This document shows positions 1 through 7,100 of a DNA stretch of 64,000 bases, one piece after another. Position 1 is the stretch's first letter, and each line of letters starts with the position of its first letter. Location of the stretch: contig NZ_WTYX01000001.1 of the NCBI RefSeq assembly GCF_009827395.1, forward strand, positions 1,617,722-1,681,721, in the 5' to 3' direction. The notes under the pieces are model-generated. The model saw only the letters and a program-made list of their open reading frames with translations, made no database searches and was not told where the DNA came from. Origin of the DNA: Pontixanthobacter aquaemixtae (GTDB lineage Bacteria > Pseudomonadota > Alphaproteobacteria > Sphingomonadales > Sphingomonadaceae). The position numbers and the translations under genes were made by a program.

Positions 1-630
1 CATATCGAGGCCGGGCGCTTCCTGAAGCTGCTCCGCCGCTTCGCGCAGCCGGTCAAAACCCTTGTTTTCCTCTGTCCCGATATTCAGCAGGCGGACGCGC
101 GGCATATCGCGCCCGGTGAGAATTTTCGAATAGGCAGCGCCCATAATCGCGAACTGGACCAGATTGCGCGCATCGGCCTCTGTATTTGCGCCCAGATCGA
201 GCATGATGACATCATTATCGCCCAGCGTTGGCATAAGCGCCGCAAGCGCAGGGCGATCGATCCCCGGCATTGTCCGCAGCGCAAGCTTGCTCATCGCCAT
301 CAGCGCGCCGGTATTCCCGCCGCTGACCGCAGCGCCGGCATCGCCTTTTTTTACCGCATTGACGGCAAGCCCCATCGATGTCGTCTTCGCGCGGCGCAGC
401 GCCTTGGTCGGCAGCTCGTCCCCGCTGACAACATCATCGCAATGAAGAATTTCGGATGCACCGCGCATATTGGGATGATCTTGCAGCGCGGCTTTGATCC
501 GCGCTTCATCGCCAACCAGCAGGAACTGGAACTGGTCATGCCGGCGGCGCGCTTCGGCAGCGCCGTCGATCATAACGCGCACGCCTTCATCGCCGCCCAT
601 CGCATCAACGGCGATACGCGGGAGGCTCAT
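1..630 (-). CDS. plsX: PlsX phosphate acyltransferase (partial, 3' end outside window)
   Basis: First enzyme of the PlsX/PlsY route to phosphatidic acid: it makes acyl-phosphate from acyl-ACP at the membrane surface. The visible 210 residues begin MSLPRIAVDAMGGD, the typical PlsX N terminus with the DAMGGD motif, and continue through the VSGGNTGALMA segment, also family-typical. The frame stays open to base 1, so the C-terminal part lies outside the window. It sits 29 bases downstream of rpmF on the same strand, the classical rpmF-plsX(-fabH) arrangement, which supports the call and suggests co-transcription with L32. The start at 628-630 is chosen because the conserved N terminus begins there. 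Confidence 0.95.
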   Translation of the reverse strand, partial: MSLPRIAVDAMGGDEGVRVMIDGAAEARRRHDQFQFLLVGDEARIKAALQDHPNMRGASEILHCDDVVSGDELPTKALRRAKTTSMGLAVNAVKKGDAGAAVSGGNTGALMAMSKLALRTMPGIDRPALAALMPTLGDNDVIMLDLGANTEADARNLVQFAIMGAAYSKILTGRDMPRVRLLNIGTEENKGFDRLREAAEQLQEAPGLDM

Positions 631-659
631 GGGCGTTTACTCCGGGACAATGTGTGGTC

Positions 660-839
660 TTAGAGACCTACTGCGACAATTTCGCGTCCATTATAGTGGC
701 CGCAAGCGTTGCACATATTGTGCGGACGCTTCAGCTCGCCACAATTGCTGCATTCATGGAATGCTTCGGGCTTCAGCGAATCATGCGAACGACGGATACC
801 GCGACGGTGCGGCGAAACTTTTCTCTTAGGGACAGCCAT
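660..839 (-). CDS. rpmF: 50S ribosomal protein L32
   Basis: Small 59-residue large-subunit ribosomal protein. It begins [20 protein letters not shown], the standard L32 N terminus, and carries the zinc-ribbon pairs CSNC and CNAC about 13 residues apart. Longer in-frame upstream extensions exist but would add sequence not found in L32, so the ATG at 837-839 is preferred. It leads the rpmF-plsX pair; the 215 bases upstream to the divergent gene at 1055 must hold its promoter. An imperfect inverted repeat at 877-900 lies in that gap, function unknown. Confidence 0.97.
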   Translation of the reverse strand: MAVPKRKVSPHRRGIRRSHDSLKPEAFHECSNCGELKRPHNMCNACGHYNGREIVAVGL

Positions 840-1054
840 AGCGGCACCTGTTCCTTGAATTAAACTGCAGATTGTTAGGGCCGCTTTAAGCGAAGGCCCT
901 GCCCTGCACAAGCAATACTCGCGCATGGGAATCAAAGCCCGGCTCTCACGGGAAGGGGCGCGCTATAGAGGAAATTCGCCGCAACGCAACCCGCGACATT
1001 GCTATTCGCTGCAAGAATGAGTAGCAAAGCGAAACTTAAACGGAGGGATTCCCG

Positions 1055-1447
1055 ATGATTTTACCAGTAACGCTTTGCACCGCTGCGGCAATGGCCGTTC
1101 TCACCATCTGGCTGATGGTCCGGATCGGCAAATTGCGCGGGCAAGAGAAAATCCTGCACGGCGATGGCGGCAATCCCGGATTGATCCGGCGGATGCGCGC
1201 GCAGCTCAATTTCGTGGAAAGCGCGCCCTTTGTGCTGGCATTGGCCGCAGGAATCGAGATCACCGGCAAAGGCGGCCAATGGCTCGCTTATGTGGCCGGC
1301 ATCTATATTCTCGGCCGGGTTGCGCATGCCATCGGGATGGACGCCGAAACAGCAGCCAAAACCCGCGTCGCTGGTGTGGTGATCACTTTGCTGACATTGC
1401 TCGGCCTGGCAATTGTTGCCGTGCTGATCGCCGCAGGTGTGATGTAA
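1055..1447 (+). CDS. MAPEG family membrane protein
   Basis: 130-residue integral membrane protein of the MAPEG superfamily (membrane-associated proteins in eicosanoid and glutathione metabolism). Hydrophobic segments lie at about residues 3-22, 55-70, 78-92 and 105-128. The cytoplasmic loop with the GDGGNPGLIRRMRAQLNFVE pattern (R, N and E conserved) is the family signature for bacterial MAPEG proteins of the YecN type. A good ribosome binding site (ggaggg, 1042-1047) supports the ATG at 1055. It stands alone and is transcribed divergently from rpmF. Bacterial members are often guessed to be glutathione-dependent; the substrate cannot be told from sequence. Confidence 0.85.
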   Translation: MILPVTLCTAAAMAVLTIWLMVRIGKLRGQEKILHGDGGNPGLIRRMRAQLNFVESAPFVLALAAGIEITGKGGQWLAYVAGIYILGRVAHAIGMDAETAAKTRVAGVVITLLTLLGLAIVAVLIAAGVM

Positions 1448-1458
1448 GTCGCCTGCAA

Positions 1459-2127
1459 TCAGCTGAGCGCGTAATCGCTCACGAACTGGTTGGTCTTGCG
1501 CTCTTGGCCAAAAGTGCTGGTCGGGCCGTGGCCTGGAATGAAAGTCACGTCCCCGCCCAGCGGCCATAGCTTTTGCGTGATCGCATCGATCAGATCCTGA
1601 TGGTTGCCCATCGGGAAATCGGTGCGCCCGATTGACCCTTGAAACAGCACGTCGCCGACAATCGCGAATTTGCTCGGCCCGTGGAAAAACACCAAATGTC
1701 CTGGCGTATGGCCGGGGCAATGGATGACGTTGAGCGTGAGCTCACCCACCGTCACCGTATCGCCATCCTCCAGCCAGCGATCCGGCTCGAACACTTCGCC
1801 GCGAATGCCGTATTTCGCGCCGTCTTCGTCGAGCCGCGAAATCCAGAAACGGTCCGCCTCATGCGGGCCTTCGATTTGCACGCCCATTTCCTTGGCGAGA
1901 ATTCCGCTTTCGCCGCAATGGTCGATATGGCCATGGGTTATGAGGATTTTCTCCAGCTCGACGCCGGATTTTTTCAGACCGGCTTTAAGTTTGTCGAGAT
2001 CACCCCCCGGATCGATCAGCGCGCCTTTCATCGTTTTGGTGCACCAGATCAGGCTGCAATTCTGCTGCAGCGGTGTCACCGGCATAATCGCGGCGCGCAT
2101 GGGTGGTTGGGGTTTGGTTTCGGTCAT
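1459..2127 (-). CDS. MBL-fold metallo-hydrolase (glyoxalase II-like)
   Basis: 222-residue metallo-beta-lactamase-fold hydrolase. The dinuclear metal motif THGHIDH (HxHxDH) is present, followed by the downstream histidines in HCPGHTPGH and the aspartate in VGDVLFQGSIGRTDF, with a final PGHGPTSTFGQE; this set is characteristic of the glyoxalase II / YcbL-type hydrolases. The start at 2125-2127 gives MTETKPQPPMRAAIMPVTP, where the fold begins; an upstream in-frame start at 2181 adds an unconvincing tail. It converges on the MAPEG gene with 11 bases between stops. Probable substrate is a glutathione thioester, but this is a family-level inference. Confidence 0.88.
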   Translation of the reverse strand: MTETKPQPPMRAAIMPVTPLQQNCSLIWCTKTMKGALIDPGGDLDKLKAGLKKSGVELEKILITHGHIDHCGESGILAKEMGVQIEGPHEADRFWISRLDEDGAKYGIRGEVFEPDRWLEDGDTVTVGELTLNVIHCPGHTPGHLVFFHGPSKFAIVGDVLFQGSIGRTDFPMGNHQDLIDAITQKLWPLGGDVTFIPGHGPTSTFGQERKTNQFVSDYALS

Positions 2128-2205
2128 GCTGGCGATTTGGAGCCACTTGCGAGTGAATGCAAGGACAGTGAGCAAGCCCAAGCTTTCAGCTCAATATCAT
2201 TGGGG

Positions 2206-2607
2206 CTAAAACTTCCGTGCTCCGGGTTCTGCAACGACCTGGTACTCGTCTTGCCAGATAATATGGCCTGGATCGCGAGTAGTCAGAATGTCAACATGCA
2301 CGCCGCATGCCTCCAAGGCTAACTTTAGCTGATGCATTTGGCGGATATGATCGGCGGCTGCGGGTTTGAACCAAGATAGGCCCGGTTGTCCGCGCCCTTT
2401 CCAACCGCCTCTAGAAAATTGGCTGGGAACAGTGAGGTGTTGCTGGAACCAGTCAGAAAGCTCGCCAATCTGCTTAAGAGCCCATGAAGGCGCAAAATCG
2501 CAATCTCTTGCCTCATCAAATGCTTGGAATAACCCAAGCCTCTGCTTCTGCGACTCTACTCGACGATAGCAAACGAAACGGACGAAAGTTCGGTCAAACT
2601 TGGCCAC
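2206..2607 (-). CDS. Conserved hypothetical protein downstream of the S24 regulator
   Basis: 133-residue soluble protein with no recognised catalytic motif. The C-terminal half (HIRQMHQLKLALEACGVHV, then a DEYQVVAEP box) resembles an uncharacterised bacterial family that I know only as hypothetical proteins. The start is GTG at 2605-2607; a gggagg stretch at 2618-2623 lies inside the end of the upstream gene. Only 3 bases separate it from the stop of the LexA-like regulator at 2611, so the two are almost certainly translated from one mRNA, and this gene is a candidate effector or partner of the regulator. It contains aromatic and basic residues (WFQQH, GGWKGRG) but no membrane segment. Confidence 0.75.
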   Translation of the reverse strand: MAKFDRTFVRFVCYRRVESQKQRLGLFQAFDEARDCDFAPSWALKQIGELSDWFQQHLTVPSQFSRGGWKGRGQPGLSWFKPAAADHIRQMHQLKLALEACGVHVDILTTRDPGHIIWQDEYQVVAEPGARKF

Positions 2608-2610
2608 GAA

Positions 2611-3258
2611 CTACAACCTCCCGCTCTTCCACACCACGCGGCCGATAATCTCTACCTCATCTGCCGACACTTCAATCGGCGGATAGGCGAGGTTCTGGCT
2701 GAGCAGTGACACACGCCCTCCCCCTTGCGATGCGACGCGTTTGACCAGCAGCGTGTCTTCCAGCCGCACCACATGGATACCATCGCGGAAGGGGCGCTGC
2801 GACCGGTCGACCAGCACTTCGTCGCCCGCACGAAGCAGCGGCTCCATCGAGTCCCCCTCCACCACAATTGCTGAGAGATCGGCCCCCTCTAGCCCCTGTT
2901 CGCGCAGCCACCGCTGCGAGAAACGGAAATTGTCGAAGGGAATTTCCTCTCCCACCGTTGCCCCGGGGCCGGCGGAGGCGCTGAGCGCGAGGCGCGGCAC
3001 ATCGACCCAGCCTTTCTCCAGAGGCAATCTCTTCGTCGGCATATAGGATTTTTCCGCCGGTCCGCCCAGTTCCGATTCGGGCACGTCGAAAAACTCCGCG
3101 AGCATCCGGCGATCATGCTCGCTCAAGCGCCTCGGGCTACCTTTTGACGTAAACTGCTGCAAATACGTCTTATTTTTCCCAATCATCTCGGAAAGGCTGC
3201 TCAGCGAACAGCTTTGCGATTGGGCAAGTTCGAGAAGTCTCTCACGCGGGTTCGACAT
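2611..3258 (-). CDS. LexA-like HTH/S24 self-cleaving repressor
   Basis: 215-residue regulator with an N-terminal helix-turn-helix (residues about 8-60, with SLSSLSEMIGKNKTYLQQF) and a C-terminal S24 peptidase domain. The catalytic serine is S137 in GDSMEP, the lysine K173 in LLVKRV, and a potential Ala96-Gly97 cleavage site sits about 40 residues before the serine; spacing of all three parallels LexA. It is therefore expected to be inactivated by RecA-stimulated or stress-linked autoproteolysis, though it is not LexA itself. The first gene of a two-gene operon with the hypothetical at 2206. Two identical 16-base repeats just upstream (3275-3312) are a probable autoregulatory operator. Confidence 0.9.
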   Translation of the reverse strand: MSNPRERLLELAQSQSCSLSSLSEMIGKNKTYLQQFTSKGSPRRLSEHDRRMLAEFFDVPESELGGPAEKSYMPTKRLPLEKGWVDVPRLALSASAGPGATVGEEIPFDNFRFSQRWLREQGLEGADLSAIVVEGDSMEPLLRAGDEVLVDRSQRPFRDGIHVVRLEDTLLVKRVASQGGGRVSLLSQNLAYPPIEVSADEVEIIGRVVWKSGRL

Positions 3259-3274
3259 TATTTGTCCTCGTTGT

Positions 3275-3312
3275 CGATGTATTTTTCCTACCTACACGAT
3301 GTATTTTTCCTA
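3275..3312. promoter_or_regulatory. Tandem 16-bp direct repeat, putative operator of the S24 repressor
   Basis: The sequence cgatgtatttttccta occurs twice without mismatch, at 3275-3290 and 3297-3312, start-to-start distance 22 bp (about two helical turns, so the same DNA face). It lies 17 bases before the ATG of the S24 regulator and is AT-rich against a GC-rich background. This is the layout expected for cooperative binding of a dimeric repressor to its own promoter. A further 7-bp inverted repeat (cgaatcg...cgattcg, 3336-3358) lies on the side of the divergent gene at 3404. Confidence 0.7.
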
Positions 3313-3403
3313 GACAAGTAGGATTTCACGCGCGACGAATCGGTCATCGGGCGATTCGCAGGAGCGCCCGGTCGCCACAAAAACCCGCACCGCAGGAGAG
3401 CCC

Positions 3404-3592
3404 ATGCTTATCAGGACCATTGAAAAGTTCCTTCGCCAAACGGGAATGCCCCCGACCAAGTTTGGCCGACTTGCCACGCAGGATCCGCGCTTTGTGCTCG
3501 ATCTGCGCAATGGCCGAATGCCGCGCAGCAAGACCGAGCGCCGCGTCGAGAGCTTTATCAGTGAATATCTGGGAGGGCAGAATGTCGGCTAG
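3404..3592 (+). CDS. Small helix-turn-helix-like protein
   Basis: 62-residue basic protein (FLRQTGMPPTKFGRLATQ, then DPRFVLDLRNGRMPRSKT). The spacing of hydrophobic residues, the short PPTKFGRLA helix and the R-rich second helix resemble the compact HTH proteins common in sphingomonads and phages; I infer DNA binding but know no function. A strong ribosome binding site (gcaggaga, 3391-3398) supports the ATG at 3404. It is divergent from the S24 repressor, and its last codons overlap the start of the next gene (3582) by 11 bases, indicating translational coupling. Confidence 0.72.
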   Translation: MLIRTIEKFLRQTGMPPTKFGRLATQDPRFVLDLRNGRMPRSKTERRVESFISEYLGGQNVG

Positions 3593-3941
3593 TCCCACTG
3601 CGAAAATCCGCCCCTCCCGAAAACCGCGCCGGACCGCGGCAGAGCGATTGCGTTTGGCGCTGGACGCGCTGTGTTCGGGATTGGCGACAATCGAACAGCA
3701 TGATGAAAAAGCATGGGCCAGCATCACCTTTTCCGGCGCGCGGCACAGCCTGCGTCTGACGTTTTCGGGCGCGGAAGCGGTTGAGGCAGGCGAATCCTTT
3801 GTTTCGATCCTGCCCGAGCATGAATTCACGATTCCCGGACAATTGGTCGCGGACGCAACGATCACCAATGTCCGGCACAGATTGCTGCCCGAACCGCAAA
3901 TGGTCGTAGAGTGCGAGCTGTTGCTGCTGATCGACGCGTAA
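3582..3941 (+). CDS. Hypothetical protein coupled to the small HTH gene
   Basis: 119-residue protein with a very basic N terminus (KIRPSRKPRRTAAERLRLA) followed by a mostly beta-strand-like body (WASITFSGARHSLRLTFSG, VVECELLLLI). No family recognised. The ATG at 3582 overlaps the end of the 3404 gene by 11 bases and has gggagg at 3571-3576, so this start is favoured over longer in-frame ones. No signal peptide or membrane span. The co-location with a small HTH protein opposite a self-cleaving repressor suggests a small regulated module; function is open. Confidence 0.7.
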   Translation: MSASPTAKIRPSRKPRRTAAERLRLALDALCSGLATIEQHDEKAWASITFSGARHSLRLTFSGAEAVEAGESFVSILPEHEFTIPGQLVADATITNVRHRLLPEPQMVVECELLLLIDA

Positions 3942-3958
3942 ACGCGGCCGGGCCCGCG

Positions 3959-4900
3959 CTAATATCCCCTCGCCGGGTCAAAAATCGGGCTGAGCGGTTC
4001 GCCGCGATGATACTTGCCCAGATTTTCGAGAAAGCGCTGCGCCGAGCGCATGAACATCTTGTCTTGCGCGCGGCCTGACAGATGCATCGTGATATCCGCA
4101 TTGGGGAGCGTCCACAGCACGTGGTCTTCGGGCAGCGGTTCGGGATCGGTCACATCGAGCAGCGCCGCGCCGATTGTACCGGCCTGTAATGCGGTGACCA
4201 GCGCATCCTGATCGACCACCGTTCCGCGCGCGATGTTTACCAGCACGGCGCTATCCTTCATCGCCGCAATTTCGCTTTCGCCAATCATTCCGTCGGTTTC
4301 GGGTGTCGCAGGCACAGCGAGGATAACCCAATCAAACTCGCCCAGCTTGCCGCGCCATTCATCGGGCCCAAGCACACCATCCGATCCGCCCGAGCGCCTG
4401 ACAATCGTGACATCGACATCGAATGCATTGAGGCGGGTCTCGATCAATTTGCCAATCGCGCCATAGCCCAGCAACAACGCCTTGCTGCCCGCCAGCTCCA
4501 TCTTGCCGGGTGAATCCAGCAACCATTCGTGCCGGTCCTGCGCGCGCACGACCTCGCGATACCCCTTCGCGTGGTTGAGCATCATCATGACGGTATATTC
4601 GGCAATCGTGATGGCGTTGATGCCGGCGCCATTGGTCACTGTCACCCCGCGCTCGGCCAGAACATCCAGCGGCAGGAAATCCAGCCCCGCATAGATCGAA
4701 TTATACCATTTCATCTTCTCGGCGCGGCGCACCGCTTCGGCCATCGGTTTCTTGTCGTTGAGATCGAACCAACCGATTTCCGCTTCGCCCGCATGTTCCA
4801 TCAACTCGTCGGTCGAGGCGAACCAGCGCGGTTCGAGCCAATCGGGCAAATGCGGCTCGATGGCCGGGCGGATCAATGCGGAAAGAACTGCGATGGTCAT
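3959..4900 (-). CDS. D-2-hydroxyacid dehydrogenase (NAD-dependent)
   Basis: 313-residue protein of the D-isomer 2-hydroxyacid dehydrogenase family, reducing a 2-keto acid with NAD(P)H. The Rossmann nucleotide site appears as LLGYGAIGKLIETRL; the substrate/catalytic arginine region as VNIARGTVVD; and the acid-base pair normally Glu...His is seen as DPEPLPEDHVLW, with the final MHLSGRAQD in place of the usual histidine region. The ATG at 4898-4900 overlaps the cysS stop TGA (shared 4897-4900), fixing the start and showing translational coupling. Its role with cysS is unclear; substrate unknown. Confidence 0.88.
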   Translation of the reverse strand: MTIAVLSALIRPAIEPHLPDWLEPRWFASTDELMEHAGEAEIGWFDLNDKKPMAEAVRRAEKMKWYNSIYAGLDFLPLDVLAERGVTVTNGAGINAITIAEYTVMMMLNHAKGYREVVRAQDRHEWLLDSPGKMELAGSKALLLGYGAIGKLIETRLNAFDVDVTIVRRSGGSDGVLGPDEWRGKLGEFDWVILAVPATPETDGMIGESEIAAMKDSAVLVNIARGTVVDQDALVTALQAGTIGAALLDVTDPEPLPEDHVLWTLPNADITMHLSGRAQDKMFMRSAQRFLENLGKYHRGEPLSPIFDPARGY

Positions 4901-6351
4901 AATTTCCACTCCCAACCAAGAGGATCGCCGTCCATCACCTCTACGCCCTTGGCGGTAAGCTCGTCACGGATAGCGTCAGAGGTGGCGAAGTCCTTTTGAG
5001 CCCGCGCAGCCTTGCGCCGGGCGAGCGCGTCTTCGATTTCGGCCTCGGTGATGGTCGCAGTGTTAGGACGAACCCGAAGATCCTTGCGAGACAGGCTTGA
5101 GATGCACAATCCCAGTACTTCATCCATTTGGAGAAGCGGAACCTCCTTCTCGTGCGGCTTCCGCTTCTTTGCGAAGAGCACACTTTCGAAAGCGGTCAAT
5201 GCAACAGGGGTGTTCAAGTCGTCAGAAATTGCCCCGTCAAATCGACCTTCCTCTTCTTCGAAGAATGCATCCAATGACGTCGTTTGAAGTTCAGAAGGAA
5301 CAGGCGTCGCCTTAATTTTTTCATATGCTGCAACAATCCGCTTTAGCCGCGTCAGCGCCGCGTCCAGCCCTTCCCACGAAAATTCCAGCTCGCTGCGGTA
5401 ATGCGCCTGCAGGCACATCATCCGGTAAGCGAGCGGGTGGTATCCCTTGTCCACCAGCAATTGCAGCCGCAGGAATTCACCCGACGACTTGCTCATCTTG
5501 CCGCTACGTTCGACCAGGAAGTTGTTGTGCATCCAGAACCGCGCGCCCGAATTGGTCGCTTCGGAAAGGCCGCCGCAGCCGCAGAAAGCCTGGTTCTGCG
5601 CGATTTCGTTGGGATGATGGATTTCGCGGTGATCGATCCCCCCTGTGTGGATATCAAACGGGAAGCCGAGCAGCTTTTCCCCCATCACCGAACATTCCAG
5701 ATGCCAGCCGGGCGCGCCTTTGCCCCACGGGCTGTCCCATTCCATTTGGCGCTTTTCGCCGGGCGGAGTCTTGCGCCAGATCGCGAAGTCGGCGGCGTTG
5801 CGCTTACCCTCGACCGTTTCGATCCGGCCCTCTCCATCCTCTGTCACAGCGCGCGCCAAGCGGCCGTAATCGGCAATTGTCGAGACATCGAAATAGAGCC
5901 CGCTGTCGAGTTCGTAGCAATGCTTGTCAGCGATGCTTTTCGCGAAATCGAGCATTTCGTCGATGTAATCGGTCGCCACAGACCAATGCGCCGGCTGCCT
6001 GATATTGAGCGCTTTCACATCTTCCCAATAGGCCTCGGTATAATGCTTGGCGATCTGCCAGATATCCTGCGCCTTTTCGGCGGCCATTTTCTCCAGCTTG
6101 TCCTCTCCATCATCGGCATCATCGGTCAGATGGCCGACATCGGTGATGTTGATGACATGGGTGAGTTTATACCCCTTCCAGCTCAGCGTCCGCCCCAGAA
6201 TATCGGCAAAGACATAGGCGCGCATATTGCCGATATGCGGGTAATTATAGACCGTCGGACCGCAGCTATAAACGCGCGCCTCGCCGGGATGGACGGGAAC
6301 GAACGGTTCGATTTCGCGGGTTAGCGAGTTGAAGAGCTTCAGGTCGGTCAT
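4897..6351 (-). CDS. cysS: Cysteinyl-tRNA synthetase
   Basis: 484-residue class I aminoacyl-tRNA synthetase that charges tRNA-Cys. The HIGH-type motif is HIGN in CGPTVYNYPHIGNMRAY, with the zinc cysteine in the same segment; the second zinc ligands lie in WHLECSVMG and the HTGGIDHREIHHPNE block; the KMSKS loop is ERSGKMSKSSGEF. Length is in the usual 460-500 range. An upstream in-frame ATG at 6396 would add 15 non-conserved residues, so MTDLKLFNS at 6351 is taken. The stop overlaps the downstream dehydrogenase start by 4 bases. Confidence 0.97.
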   Translation of the reverse strand: MTDLKLFNSLTREIEPFVPVHPGEARVYSCGPTVYNYPHIGNMRAYVFADILGRTLSWKGYKLTHVINITDVGHLTDDADDGEDKLEKMAAEKAQDIWQIAKHYTEAYWEDVKALNIRQPAHWSVATDYIDEMLDFAKSIADKHCYELDSGLYFDVSTIADYGRLARAVTEDGEGRIETVEGKRNAADFAIWRKTPPGEKRQMEWDSPWGKGAPGWHLECSVMGEKLLGFPFDIHTGGIDHREIHHPNEIAQNQAFCGCGGLSEATNSGARFWMHNNFLVERSGKMSKSSGEFLRLQLLVDKGYHPLAYRMMCLQAHYRSELEFSWEGLDAALTRLKRIVAAYEKIKATPVPSELQTTSLDAFFEEEEGRFDGAISDDLNTPVALTAFESVLFAKKRKPHEKEVPLLQMDEVLGLCISSLSRKDLRVRPNTATITEAEIEDALARRKAARAQKDFATSDAIRDELTAKGVEVMDGDPLGWEWKL

Positions 6352-6386
6352 TGCGCTTGGCGCTTTGCTGCGCTTGGCGCGCGCGG

Positions 6387-7049
6387 TCAATCCCAACCGA
6401 GAAACTTCACCTGATCGTCGAGCGCCACCCGCTCGCGCTCAAAATTGTTGAGCGGCGCATCTTCATCGCGATAGCCGATCGCCATTCCGCAAAAGAGCAT
6501 ATAGCGATCATGGTCGAGCCCCAGATGGTCGCGGATCACATCGGCATAAAGCGCCATATATTCCTGAAAGCAGCTATCCAGCCCTTCTTCGCGCAGCAGC
6601 AGCGCCACCGATTGCAGCCACATGCCGGTGTCAGACCATTGCGCCTCCTTCATCAGGCGCGGGAAATAGATGAACATGACCACTGGCGCATCGAAGCTGG
6701 TGGTGTTGCGCATCATCGCTTTCATCCGCCCTTCGCCATCATCGCGGGCGATGTTCATCGATCCGAACATGCCTCTCGAAACCGCGTTCAGGCGTTCCTT
6801 ATACGCCTCTTCCTGACCGGGTGCGGTCCAGTCATATTCTGCCTGCTGCGGCTGCGAGGATGTGAGTTTGGCCTGCAAATCCTTCAGCGGCTGCCCCGTT
6901 ACAAGGGTCGCTTCCCATGGCTGGTAATTGCAACCCGATGCCGTCCAGCGCGCAGTGTCCATAATCCGGCGCAGCGTTTCCAGATCGACCGGCTTGTCGA
7001 GAAACTGGCGGATCGAACGGCGGGTGGAAACGGCTTCGGTTACGTTCAT
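6387..7049 (-). CDS. Nitroreductase family protein
   Basis: 220-residue FMN-dependent oxidoreductase of the nitroreductase superfamily. The N-terminal phosphate/FMN-binding pattern (TRRSIRQFLDKPVD) and the SGCNYQPWE segment, where other members have SxxNxQPW, are clear; near the C terminus MAIGYRDEDAPLNNFERER matches the family's closing G[YF]xxxxxxxN pattern. No signal peptide. It lies 35 bases upstream of cysS on the same strand. Likely reduces quinones or nitroaromatics using NAD(P)H; physiological substrate unknown. Confidence 0.9.
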   Translation of the reverse strand: MNVTEAVSTRRSIRQFLDKPVDLETLRRIMDTARWTASGCNYQPWEATLVTGQPLKDLQAKLTSSQPQQAEYDWTAPGQEEAYKERLNAVSRGMFGSMNIARDDGEGRMKAMMRNTTSFDAPVVMFIYFPRLMKEAQWSDTGMWLQSVALLLREEGLDSCFQEYMALYADVIRDHLGLDHDRYMLFCGMAIGYRDEDAPLNNFERERVALDDQVKFLGWD

Positions 7050-7065
7050 TTGTCTTCCTCATTCT

Positions 7066-7083
7066 TTCCCGCAAGCGCGGGAA
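7066..7083. repeat. Short REP-like hairpin between nitroreductase and cobT
   Basis: Perfect 7-bp stem (ttcccgc / gcgggaa) with a 4-base loop in the 51-base gap between genes on the minus strand. It resembles the 'attcccgc...gcgggaat' palindromes scattered through alphaproteobacterial intergenic regions. No U-run follows on the minus strand, so I do not call it an intrinsic terminator. Confidence 0.5.
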
Positions 7084-7100
7084 TGGCGGGCCGGAGCATG

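Noticed and set aside
877-900. Inverted repeat between rpmF and the MAPEG gene as a terminator
   Set aside because: Neither flanking gene ends there (both start facing away) and there is no U-run.
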